Shown here piece after piece: positions 12,236-24,206 of a stretch of DNA of 64,000 nt. How positions within the stretch are numbered: position 1 is the stretch's first letter; each line of letters starts with the position of its first letter. Made by a program: the position numbers and the translations under genes. Source of the stretch: Watersipora subatra (taxonomy: Eukaryota > Bryozoa > Gymnolaemata > Cheilostomatida > Watersiporidae); contig NC_088708.1 of the NCBI RefSeq assembly GCF_963576615.1, forward strand, positions 7,440,001 to 7,504,000. The letters are read 5' to 3'. The notes beneath the pieces are model-generated. The model was not told the origin of the DNA. It was given only the letters and a program-made list of their open reading frames with translations, and searched no databases.

Positions 12236-14918
12236 AATTGAAAAATATTTGATTGACATTCTCTAAGATTTCAGGCTGAGTTTATACTGTTCCTTGTTGA
12301 AGGCAGTTATCCAATCTTATGGTCTCTGTATTCAGTTTTCATGGATTACTGTTGAATGACCGGGTGTGATGATCCAATCTTCCCAATTAACATTTTCCAT
12401 ATTCTAAAACAATATTTTAAACAAATATTTTAAACAAATATTCGGAATGGTAGATAGTAGCACCTGCTACATCGTACACCTCTATATGCTATTCAAGTAG
12501 CTTAGCTCCATTAACCATTCAGATATTCTACCCAGCATACTAATGAAGACAAATGGACCTGCTGTGTCATAACAAATGTGTGTATAATTTTGATAAATGC
12601 GAAAGGGAAAGACATGATATGCAACGAGTAACTTCAGAAAATAGCATCAATTAAAAAAACCGTCAATCATAGCTTGAGCTCAGGCCATTACACAACTAAT
12701 GACCTGCATGCAAAGGAGGGATAATTAATAAGAAGTCAGCAAAGGCTCTTTTCTTGTGTCATAACCAACCTACTCAGATCACAGGCAGTTTCTGTAGACA
12801 TAAACGGAAAAGGCATTGGCCATAGCGTTATGAGCGTAGTAGGCATGGTGCTCACTGTGGAATAGGAAAGCTCTTCTGATGACATTCTTCCCAAGCTATG
12901 AGCTGGTTTGACGTAGATTCAGCTATGAAGGGTGTCATTATACGTGGCTGTTGCCATGGCAATGGTTGAAATAAATAACTTAGCATTCAGCAACCATTCC
13001 TCCAAACAGAGAGTACCAAACGAAAGACAAGCCATGTGTGACTGACTGGTACAGTCTGCCAATAAAGACTTGATCCAGCTATGTCACGCTCTTTCTTACT
13101 AGCTTTTTATCTCTTGCAAAAGATTTATCTGCTCTTCCTTAAACCATGAATGTATCAAAGCCTTTACACAAGTTGGTAAAATAGTCTACGGTATAGATTA
13201 CGGTGACGAAAACGGACAAGCTTTACATAGCATGATAACGTGAGTTTTTTGTTCTCTCAAAAAGCTATTTTATGCACAAATTATACTAACTCACCTCTTA
13301 GTTAGACATCAACTTGTCAGTGCTTAAAAACAAATCAAAATTATATAAGTTAAAAAAATATCAAAGTAAAGAAAGAGATAACAACTCCAATACGTGAAGA
13401 GAGTGAGAAACATTGATTTTGACTAGCATCATGGAGGTAAAAAAAGGCGTAACTAAGGCAAATTTTTAACACAAAAGTCTGCTAGTCACTTGAAAGAGCC
13501 ACTATTTTTTTAAGAGTGCAATAACAAGAGAAGACAATTACAGCAAGCAATAACAAAAAGACACTAGTTGCATACAGTAACAAGAAAAGACAATCACAGC
13601 ATAACTATAGAGCTCTTGATTGTAAATCCTCATTTTACTACATGTATAATAGGATATGACATCTTAAAGGCTGATTAGCTCAAATATAGGTTTTATTAAT
13701 CAGTGATAAGCTCAGGGTATGCAAAAATATGTTTTCATAAGTATCATAAATTTTTGCGAGTTTAGCAAAAATACAAATAAAAATATTAACAGTTTATCAA
13801 AATTGTAATGTCAGTCAAACTATTAACCATGCCAAAGTCTTTGAATTCCCGATTGCCGCCTTGCTTCTCATATACCAAAAGTTATCAATAATTTTAGAGA
13901 AATTGCAGTTTCATTTCTGTAAATATGTTGTATTGTGGGTCGTCTCTAAAACAAAGATGTTATCATAATGCAGCTTGAATATTTAATTTTTGCCAGTTAT
14001 TAGAAACTAATAATCATTAATTTTGTTACAATTCAGACAAGTTTAAATTGTAATAGCTGTTGTCACAATAACTTATCTTTCTGCGTGGCTTCACCTCAAA
14101 TTAACAATCTCAAAATTATTAATAAAAGCATAATAATATAATAATAACAAAATTAAAATTTAAGAAAAAGTAAGTTCTCATGATCAGAGAATCAGGTCAG
14201 AGAATCTCTGTACCTGAAAATGTCGGTTCAACGGTTCAATTAATAAGATTACAGCAAATTATGTTAACTTTTATTTCAATTACTGCTGAAGACAGTAGAC
14301 AGAAGACAGACACCTGCGAGACACTTCAAGATGCACATTTTCATCATTAGTCAAGTAGCCAAAATTGTGAATGACATCAGCTTCAGGTTTGAAAGTTTGC
14401 ACAGCATTATTATTGGCAGTGAAAAAAATAAAAAGCTACATATTAAAACACAAAAAATAATTTATTTAAAAAGTTTTATTATCAGTTAAATCAGGATGAG
14501 AAATAGATGCTGTAGATTTCGGAGAAAGTTTTGGAAGATGTAAGTTAAAACCTTCGCAAAAGTTAAAAGTTATTTTATTGCAAATATCCAAAGTTTATTA
14601 TGAATTGAAAAAAGCCTCTAAAAATGACATCAGCTGTATGGTTGAGCCAAAAGATGAAAGATTTCTGAGAGGCAGTGAGTGTGGAGAGAGAGAAATGAGG
14701 TGCGGTGAGATATATGACAGAAGGTAATGGAGCCAATAATGACAACTTTCTATAGTCTTTCAAGATAAAATCTCTGCTCACCCGGGCATTTCCAAGTTTC
14801 TCCTTGCTATTGTGAGAATAATCATATTCAGCTTTCTTTATTAAATTCTATTGTGTTGCCCTGCCGCACCATGTACATAATATTCTTCCTTTCAAGGTGC
14901 TCATCAACTCTCTATATC

Positions 14919-14933
14919 CCTCCCTCCCTCTCT

Positions 14934-15001
<68 letters not shown>

Positions 15002-15119
15002 ATCTCTTTCTATCTCTTTCTCTCTCTCTCTTTCTCTCTCTCTCTATCTCTCTCTCTATATATATCTCTCTCTCTCTCTATCTCTCTCTTTCTCTCTCAC
15101 TCTCGCTCACTCTTTCTCA
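14919..15119. repeat. TA then CT microsatellite
   Basis: About 31 TA dinucleotides (14937-14999) are followed by a pyrimidine-rich CT/TTTC tract to about 15119. Overlapping Tyr/Ile- and Ser/Leu-rich open frames are repeat artefacts. Confidence 0.95.
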
Positions 15120-17057
15120 ACTGGGCAGACATCAATTAGTGCCTCCTCATAATATAATAACATTATATGTTTATGTTTGATTGGTCAAAGACATGCCCTT
15201 CTTTCTATTATTACTGTTTTAGCAATTGAGTGGTCAAACCCAGATAACAAATATGTTACACCCTGTGAAAGTTGTCAAGCTTGGTCAGTGTCTGGTACTT
15301 AACACAGATTGGTTTTAGGCATAACATATTCTTGTGACTAGTTCAAAATACATTCTGTGGCTGTTCAACATTGTAAATGTGTAGACCTTCAGTGTTTCCT
15401 TCAGAGTATACGTCAGCGCTTCCCTATTCAGAGTCTAGGTCAGTGCTTCCCTATTTGTGTAAATCCACTACCGTTGAAAAGGGGTACATGTACCTTTTGT
15501 TTCAAATGGAATGAAAAACGCTCAAAACAATGAAAAACAGACCTATTCTTAATATTTATAAAAACAGTATGTAATTGGGAGCTGATTTTAAAAAGAGTCT
15601 AACATTTGCACACAGCAGCAAGGTAAACAAAAATAAACAACTCACTTAATGATCTTGGACTTCTTTCCTGCCCCTTCCCTGCTATTATCTGATCGACCAG
15701 GGATGAGTGAAATGCGCAAGTCATTTTTAGGATTGATGGCGTTACCATATTTATTTTTGATATATACATGAGAAGAAAATTCAGATCCACATAGCCAAGT
15801 TGTTGTGACGAGAAATACACTTTTTTTCGGCTTCACATTTGATTTTTGCACACCCCCTCTACCCTTTCTACGAACAACAGCTCCCCCAATCAATAATGCC
15901 CTTTGATTTAGGTGCATGTGATGACCACAGATGCATTTTTACACACTCAATAGTGAACTTTCATCAACTGCAGCAAAACTAGCAACAGTATTTCATCTGA
16001 AACCCGCTAAAAGCTGCCATCACAAATATTTAACAGATTTCTAGTGTTCTGTTAAAGAGTCATTTAATTATTAAAACAGAGAAAGCAGAACATGTTGAAG
16101 GTTTTGTAGTAAAAAGCTTTAAAAGTTGTCCTTACTTTTAAAGAGCTAGTCTAATCATAAAAATTTCACCTATTGAGCAATAGAATATTAAAACATTAAA
16201 ACTGTGTACTTTTGCTCTACCTAAATAATATCATAATATCCTTTATTATACTAAGAAACACAAGATCATTGTATGTTTTCACATAATTTCAGAAGTAAAA
16301 TAGCACTATTTCATTTAATTAAATTACAAACAGCAGTTATTTTAATTCCAGCAGTTGTTTAGCCATTAGTGGTACTACAGAAGGGATTTAACCTATATGG
16401 TTGTTACTTGCATGGGGAGAGTGATCTCAGCCCATCTTCAGATGGATGTTATTTGTTTGGAATCAGTACGCATCTGTAAACAGTCTGCAAACATTGTGGA
16501 GAATCTCAAGGTAGGTCATTGTTAGGTTACTTTATGAGTTTACAGAGAGCAAAAGTATTAGATATTTATTATCGTACATCATAGTCACAATAATATCAAT
16601 CTTAAAAAACTTGGTTATAAAAATAAATAATAATAGCATTATTAATAACAATAATACATAACTTCTTCAAGTAGAATAAATATGTTTGTAGGAATATACA
16701 TCTCTGTTGAACAGCGCTGTTTTCATGCATTAACAAAGTAATTGTATTTGAGTGTTATAACTGTTTTAACATTTTCTTGAACTTCAAGCTTGAGGTCTGC
16801 TGCAAGTGGTTTTTTGGTTTGCGCTTTGAGAGTCGCCTTTTTCTGCTGGAAAGGAAAGATCCCATTTTATGGCTGTTGTTGTGTGCTTGATTGTAAAAAA
16901 GTAAGTTTCGCGTATATGTACTTTATTCTGTTTTGTGTTGAGTTATACAACAACCAAGTGATGATATCGTATCTTTTACTTGATTACTAGTTTTTTTTGC
17001 TAGAAGAAATAATCATGGCCTTGTTTGCTTAGCGCTGTTTATGTCATAATTTTTCAA

Positions 17058-17945
17058 CTTAAAGGTTGACTTGCAACAAAATTCACATTACAGTTATTTG
17101 GTATCAAAAGATTCACTATGTCTTACTCTGTTGTGTTGTAGGTGTCAAATATGTGGAAATGTGATTACAAGCTCTTAAAATCTCAAAAACGAAAAACCGC
17201 CGTAGATTGGAATCTGTTTATTTATCTGACGTAGTCATTACAGTTTGATTATTGTCTTGTCACGTGATGTTCTCACGTGAATTGAAGGCCCAATAAAAAG
17301 CTCGATATAAAACTTATCGTAGCACTAGTTTATGACAAACACTTCGGGTTTTACCGAAGACCCCGTATCACATATAGATGCTCGCTACTTTACAGTTTTG
17401 TTTCGGCTTGAGCTAATCGTCAAGTCGTAATCTGATCGTGTGACCCAATACTTGCAAATAATTTTCGCAGCACTTTTCGATTATCACAGGTGACCAACAG
17501 GCTCGTCATGATTATCAGACAATGATATGTACTCCTTAGAGCTAAGGTTAAAAAGTTTAACAAATTTTTACGTTAAGTTATAAGATATCAGTGCTAAAAG
17601 TGACAGCATTACAATGACAATAAAACAGACGCGTAAGAACAATAGACATGGTTTTATTGAATGCATGAAGTATAGTTGTGAAAATATTTCAACGAATGAG
17701 GTTGCATGAAAGTGTAAACAGAAACCATCCTGTAACTACTACGTCCTATTTGAGCCGTTTTGGAAAGAGAATTCAAACTACGGCGGTCTCGTGGAACTGC
17801 AATTAACTGTTTGTTTTTTAGCTTTTACGAGCTTTTAATCACATTTTCACATATTTTGCACCTACAACACAACAGAGTAACACATGGTGGATCTTTTGAT
17901 ATCAAATAACTGTAATGTGAATTTTATTGTAAGTCAACCTTTAAG
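17058..17945. mobile_element. Inverted-repeat element of about 890 bp (MITE-like)
   Basis: The left end starts CTTAAAGGTTGACTT and the right end is its complement, closing at 17945. Similarity between the arms continues for roughly 150 bases, including ATTCACATTACAGTTATTTG and TACTCTGTTGTGTTGTAGGT on both sides with scattered differences. The interior, about 500 bp, shows no transposase. The structure suggests a non-autonomous DNA transposon; its superfamily is unknown. Confidence 0.82.
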
Positions 17946-18226
17946 CGAATTACTGTGTGCAACTAAAACATGAAATAAAATAACAAACTGTTAGCTATGT
18001 TATGATATTTATAGTAGTTAAATAATAGCATGCACTTTGCAGACCGCAGTAACACAACTCCAAACTTTTATATCTGTACTCAAATATTGAATATACCTAT
18101 TTCTTGCATAATCTGTATGCTGTATTTTTAAATAATACATATACAAAATTATTATCCCAATTTTTGTAAAACTGGGAAATATTTTTGTAATAAAAAATTG
18201 GGTAACAAGCGAACAAAAACTGCATG

Positions 18227-20300
18227 ATCAAGTCTTTAGTTGTTATATATGTCAGTACAGTAGAGCATGGTTATATCAAGTCTTTAGTTGTTATATATGT
18301 CAGTACAATAAAGCATGGTTATATCAAGTCTTTAGTTGTTACATATGTCGGTACAGTAAAGCATGGTTATATCAAGTCTTTAGTTGTTATATATGTCAGT
18401 ACAGTAACGCATGGTTATATCAACTCTTTAGTTGTTATATATGTCGGTAGAGTAAAGCATGGTTATATCAAGTCTTTAGTTGTTATATATGTCAGTACAG
18501 TAAAGCATGGCTATATCAAGTATTTAGTTGTTATATATGTCAGTACAGTAAAGCATGGTTATATCAAGTCTTTAGTTGTTATATATGTCAGTACAGTAGA
18601 GCATGGTTATATCAACTCTTTAGTTGTTATATATGTCAGTACGGTAGAGCATGGTTATATCAACTCTTTAGTTGTTATATATGTCAGTACAGTGGAGCAT
18701 GGTTATATCAAGTATTTAGTTGTTTTATATGTCAGTACAGTAGAGCATGGTTATATCAACTCTTTAGTTGTTATATATGTCGGTACAGTAGAGCATGGTT
18801 ATATCAAGTATTTAGTTGTTACATATGTCAGTACAGTAGAGCATGGTTATATCAAGTCTTTAGTTGTTATATATGTCAGTACAGTAGAGCATGGTTATAT
18901 CAACTCTTTAGTTGTTATATATGTCAGTACAGTGGAGCATGGTTATATCAAGTATTTAGTTGTTTTATATGTCAGTACAGTAGAGCATGGTTATATCAAC
19001 TCTTTAGTTGTTATATATGTCAGTACAGTAAAGCATGGTTATATCAAGTATTTAGTTGTTATATATGTCAGTACAGTAGAGCATGGTTATATCAACTCTT
19101 TAGTTGTTATATATGTCGGTACAGTAGAGCATGGTTATATCAAGTATTTAGTTGTTATATATGTCAGTACGGTAGAGCATGGTTATATCAACTCTTTAGT
19201 TGTTATATATGTCGGTACAGTAGAGCATGGTTATATCAAGTATTTAGTTGTTATATATGTCAGTAGAGTAGAGCATGGTTATATCAACTCTTTAGTTGTT
19301 ATATATGTCGGTACAGTAGAGCATGGTTATATCAAGTATTTAGTTGTTATATATGTCAGTACGGTAGAGCATGGTTATATCAACTCTTTAGTTGTTATAT
19401 ATGTCGGTACAGTAGAGCATGGTTATATCAAGTATTTAGTTGTTATATATGTCGGTAGAGTAAAGCATGGTTATATCAAGTCTTTAGTTGTTATATATGT
19501 CAGTACAGTAAAGCATGATTATATCAAGTATTTAGTTGTTATATATGTCAGTACGGTAGAGCATGGTTATATCAACTCTTTAGTTGTTATATATGTCGGT
19601 ACAGTAGAGCATGGTTATATCAAGTATTTAGTTGTTATATATGTCAGTACGGTAGAGCATGGTTATATCAAGTATTTAGTTGTTATATATGTCAGTACAG
19701 TAGAGCATGGTTATATCAACTCTTTAGTTGTTATATATGTCGGTAGAGTAAAGCATGGTTATATCAAGTATTTAGTTGTTATATATGTCAGTACAGTAAA
19801 GCATGATTATATCAAGTATTTAGTTGTTATATATGTCAGTACGGTAGAGCATGGTTATATCAACTCTTTAGTTGTTATATATGTCGGTACAGTAGAGCAT
19901 GGTTATATCAAGTATTTAGTTGTTATATATGTCAGTACGGTAGAGCATGGTTATATCAAGTATTTAGTTGTTATATATGTCAGTACAGTAGAGCATGGTT
20001 ATATCAACTCTTTAGTTGTTATATATGTCGGTAGAGTAAAGCATGGTTATATCAAGTCTTTAGTTGTTATATATGTCAGTACAGTAAAGCATGATTATAT
20101 CAAGTCTTTAGTTGTTATATATGTCAGTACAGTAAAGCATGATTATATCAAGTCTTTAGTTGTTATATATGTCAGTACGGTAGAGCATGGTTATATCAAG
20201 TCTTTAGTTGTTATATATGTCAGTACAGTAAAGCATGGTTATATCAAGTCTTTAGTTGTTATATATGTCAGTACAGTAGAGCATGGTTATATCAAGCTTT
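18227..20300. repeat. 48-bp minisatellite, about 43 copies
   Basis: The unit begins ATCAAGTCTTTAGTTGTTAT and ends AGCATGGTTAT. Variants with AACTCTTTAG and AAGTATTTAG alternate through much of the array, giving a higher-order unit of about 96 bp. Since 48 is divisible by three, a 692-residue open frame of 16-residue repeats runs through on the + strand. I treat this as a repeat and not as a gene, because the repeats are nearly identical at the DNA level and no signal or known family is evident. Confidence 0.93.
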
Positions 20301-23300
20301 AGCAGAATGCTCTAAATGTTTGTTTTAGTCATCATTAACTCTAGCAAAACTTACTTAGTACACGCTTGCATAATCTTCCATAAGTAATAAATATCTTGTT
20401 GTCATTGTGTGTGTATGTCCGTTAGTCTTAAATGTTAACCTTAAATGTTTTAGGATTTTATGGCCTATGTTACTCAATATTCACATTCATATGCTCGGTG
20501 CTTTCCATCAGTTTGCCAAAAGTATTTGGGTTCAAGACTCCACCTGCTGCCTGAGAAGCAGCCTCTTAAACAATCTCCTGTGGGCTGATTGCAAATAAAA
20601 GAAATCTCTGGGATTGTCGGTTCAATGCTAGTATAATGGATCCTTTGATTCGATATAAGATATAATAGAGCATTTGTAAATATACAAATAAATACATAAA
20701 TACATTTGCTACAGGAACATCCCCTATAGTTATGGTGTATCACGCGGCTGGTTGACTATAAGTCTTCGCACAGCTAAGGTAGCTAACGTTCTGTTGGCAA
20801 CCGGTACGCATTTTGTTGGCAGATTTATAAAATTTCTCCGTGGGAGTCAATAATAGAGTGAAGGTGAAGCATATATCTACCCGGCCCCAAATATGGGGTA
20901 CATCTTAGTTGTCCTGGCATCAGTTGGTGTTGGCCACTCTCATGAATAAACAAGCCATATTGATTCATATCTCTGGCTGCATGCAGTTAGTCATGCTTGC
21001 CTAGCCCAACTCTCATGAACAAACATTTTCATGGCTTGATGTGAACATTCCTTATGTCTTGCATAAAAACAAAGCCAAACAACTGGGGTAGTCCAACTTA
21101 TAAGGTGAAATTTGTGGTTTTCTCAATTTTGCTATTGCACTTTTTATTACAAACAGTCACATTTGTAATAATAAAAAAGTTTTTTCAGATGTTATCTTTA
21201 ACTGTCAACAGAATGAGAAGCACTTGAATGAATATATAAATATCTATTTTTATTGCTGAAGAAAATAGTAATAATCAAAGCATTTATAGTTATTCCCTCT
21301 CTTACTCTCTAATTTGTAACATGAATTACGGAACAAATAAGTTGTTTCTAGTAAAAATAAAACATTGTCAATAAAATTGTGCGACTGCCTTCCATAAATT
21401 TAAAAAATCTTTTCATACTCAAACATCAAGACGACACCTATCAGCGGGTACCATTTCATCAGCGTCCTTTCCTTCACTGTTCTTATCTCCAGTCTTTTCC
21501 CTATGCAATGAGCAACATGTTTATCAGGCATCCTATCTATTACAGAGTGCAGATTTCTATAATTATTTCAATAGCCTATTCATGTCTTTCATTGTTATGG
21601 TAGTGAAGGATGCTCTGCTCCATGACATAAGACCTACCAGCATTTCCACTCATCTCACACATTTAATGTAGTTGCATGGCTTATATTAAAGCCCTTGTTA
21701 TGAATTCTAAAAGTAATCAGACAATATTTTGTGTCCAGTACTGTCAATAAGGCAATGTAGCTGTACCCTAGCTGGGTGATCTGTTGTAGCCTCTGCTCTC
21801 AGTGTCATTTCCTTTTATTTCATCAAAACTAAATAGAAACTTTTTTACCATTAGTTGCTTAAGCTACACACTTGTACTATTTCAGGCCACTCTTTTCATA
21901 ACCTGCTGGCACGTGTCAACAAGTACTGCTACATCTGCTGTCAAACGTATATTTATCAAAAACAAAAGCATTTCAAATGTTGAGTCACTTACTGTACAAG
22001 GCAGCAATACTCAGGGTATGTTGGCTACAGTGGTCAGAATACATTCACCTCATGAGCAAGGGAGAGATGAGATACTACCAGCATCCTGCTAGCACCGCAG
22101 CCAGATAGCATTATTAAATAGCAATTTTAAAGACTCAGACGTAGAAGGGGGTAAATGAAAAGATAATCCGCAGGCTGGCATATCCTAGTTGAAAGAAATA
22201 GACATACCGATTGCTGGCTAACGCAAAAATCTGCGCAAGGTCGTTCGCTTGTATAACATGCGAGTCTGTTTGTCCAACCACCTGCGTTGAGTTGTCAGCA
22301 AGAACTTCATGGAACTTAGTAAATGGTAAATACTTGGTCCTATTATCTCCAACCATGAGTTTAATGTTGGATCCAAAAATTACCTGACAAGGAAACTGTA
22401 CAGTGGATGGTGAGAAGTGAAAGAGCAGTAATATTGTATCTTTTAGACTGAACCAACATGGTTCAACACAGCACTTTTGTCTGCTGCAAAGGGGCATCAT
22501 CTCTACTGTCTCATCGTTCTTTATCTATACTAATTTATTCAAAAATGTCATTTCTAACATTTTAAATATCATTTTCAGTACTGTATTTGTAGCCATAACT
22601 TGTGCTGAAAAGCTCACTATTAATGAGCGGCGACAATGTTTGCTTGGCCATCCCTACAGTATCTGAAAGCCTTCCAAAAGAAACAACCACCTCACAGGGG
22701 CTGCTTCTTACAAACAAGCACTCTACCTCGCTATAGTGATCACATAGGAGTGAGAAAGACCTGTCAACAGATATGAGGTTATATAATAGTTACATAATCA
22801 TGTAACTGGAATTATGTAAGAGCATAAGGAAACATTACGCCTGTACTGTGAAAACTTGCGAAGAGCCTGGAAAAGGCTGGTTGTCATCGCTACTCGCGAT
22901 GTATTTTATTTTCTAAATGGTTATAACCATAGTTATAACCACGGTTATAGCCATGCTAAAGTGTTAGCTTGAGACAAAAAAGGGTGAAAACTTTTATTAA
23001 AGGGTTTTAGCAAAGGTTTTCAACCTTTTTTCATTGGCCAAAACCTTTTTCAGTGAATGATTAACTTTTGAACCCATACTTGAGGGCTCAATGAAGAATA
23101 CTCGTCGCAATTAAGAAAATTTCTTCAAGTAATTCTTTAGCACCCAAATCAAAATTCTGAGATATAAATCAGTTAAAAAACTTTTTTGCCATTTTCACAA
23201 TAAAACATTTTTCAAACATTTTGTTATTAGATTGCGCATGACCGTAAATATTTCACTAGGAAGATGCCATTGTACAATTTTATATCCTTAAAGGGGGCTA

Positions 23301-23939
23301 ATGAGGATTACAGCTTCTTAATTCGTTCCAGAAACTGCGTTGTCACTAGATGATAGCTGAGAATGTGTGACTCACAAATTATAACTAAATACTCTTAAAT
23401 ATGCAAAAAAGTATAATAATCCGGGTTTCCTTGCTCAGTAAAAAAGGGCCTTAGGCTAAGGCTAAGCACAAATTTAAATTTAGTCATTTCATCTAGTAAT
23501 AGTTTAAAGTGCGGTTAATTTCATCACTGGAAACCATTATTTGCTATTGTGAATCCATCATGTTGATAGCCAGAGTGTTTAGCCAGCCACGGCTCTATTG
23601 TATTCATAGAGCGTACATGCTTCTATTGAACCAGCATGCAACTCAAAGAGAGCCCTTCATCATCAATCAATAATAGAAGTTTATGAACACCTGCTTAGAA
23701 TAGGATCCCACACTTGTCAACACCTTAGCATTACGAACATTTAATGAGTCTGTGACACTGCTGAGCCGCTAACCGCCTGGGCCTGTGGCTACTTTAACTA
23801 ATTGTTTTCAAATTATATAACACGAGGGACAAAGGACACGAGGATGCAGTTTCAGGCTCATGAGTCAGCTGTCGCCAGGGCCAGGCGGTGCGCAGTGACA
23901 AACATTTTCTGACCGCTGCCTATAAAGTCTCCTGGAGTC
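20301..23939. other. Hox4-Hox3 intergenic DNA, distal part
   Basis: No gene recognised. One - strand frame of 121 residues (22135-22500) has a protein-like composition but no family that I recognise. A short triplication of TTATAACCA occurs near 22920-22955. The final few hundred bases before 23940 are more GC-rich and may be the promoter and 5' UTR of the next gene. Confidence 0.4.
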
Positions 23940-24206
23940 ATGCTGAAGGCTGAACACAACACCAGCATGCAGGCCTGTTCTGACACCGCGAGGAGAGAGG
24001 ACAGCTCTGCAAACTTCAGCCAGCAAATGCTGCCTGAACGAACATTCGACTCCAACATGGTGGGTCATGCTACTGAGGTCAGCCGTGCTGTCGAGACTGG
24101 GCCGCAGGAACTAAAGAGTAGTGACTATCCCTGGGGAGGGGTCGACGCTTCGAGTTATCAAGAATGGCTCAGTTCTTTGCAGCAGCAGTACCAGGCACTT
24201 GGAAAG
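23940..24206 (+). CDS. Hox3-position gene, coding exon 1
   Basis: Encodes residues 1-89, ending QQYQALGK before donor GTATGTGATG at 24207, phase 0. It contains the YPW motif and a Gln/Ser-rich end. Its GC content is visibly higher than that of the flanking DNA, which supports coding status. Confidence 0.72.

Larger units (their letters stand above)
11388..18226. other. Hox4 3' UTR and Hox4-Hox3 intergenic DNA, proximal part
   Basis: The Hox4 3' UTR probably runs to just past AATAAA at 11679-11684. Beyond it lie an 18-bp repeat array, a TA/CT microsatellite and an inverted-repeat element, all listed separately. No other coding region is recognised; open frames at about 15600-15920 on the - strand match nothing I know. 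Confidence 0.5.

Noticed and set aside
14853-15152. 99-residue frame
   Set aside because: Encoded by TA and CT microsatellites.
15599-15917. Two overlapping - strand frames of 73 and 91 residues
   Set aside because: No recognisable domain, no splice context, and they overlap each other in different frames.
18224-20302. 692-residue open frame as a repeat protein gene
   Set aside because: It coincides exactly with a 48-bp DNA minisatellite, with no unique coding flanks or start context.
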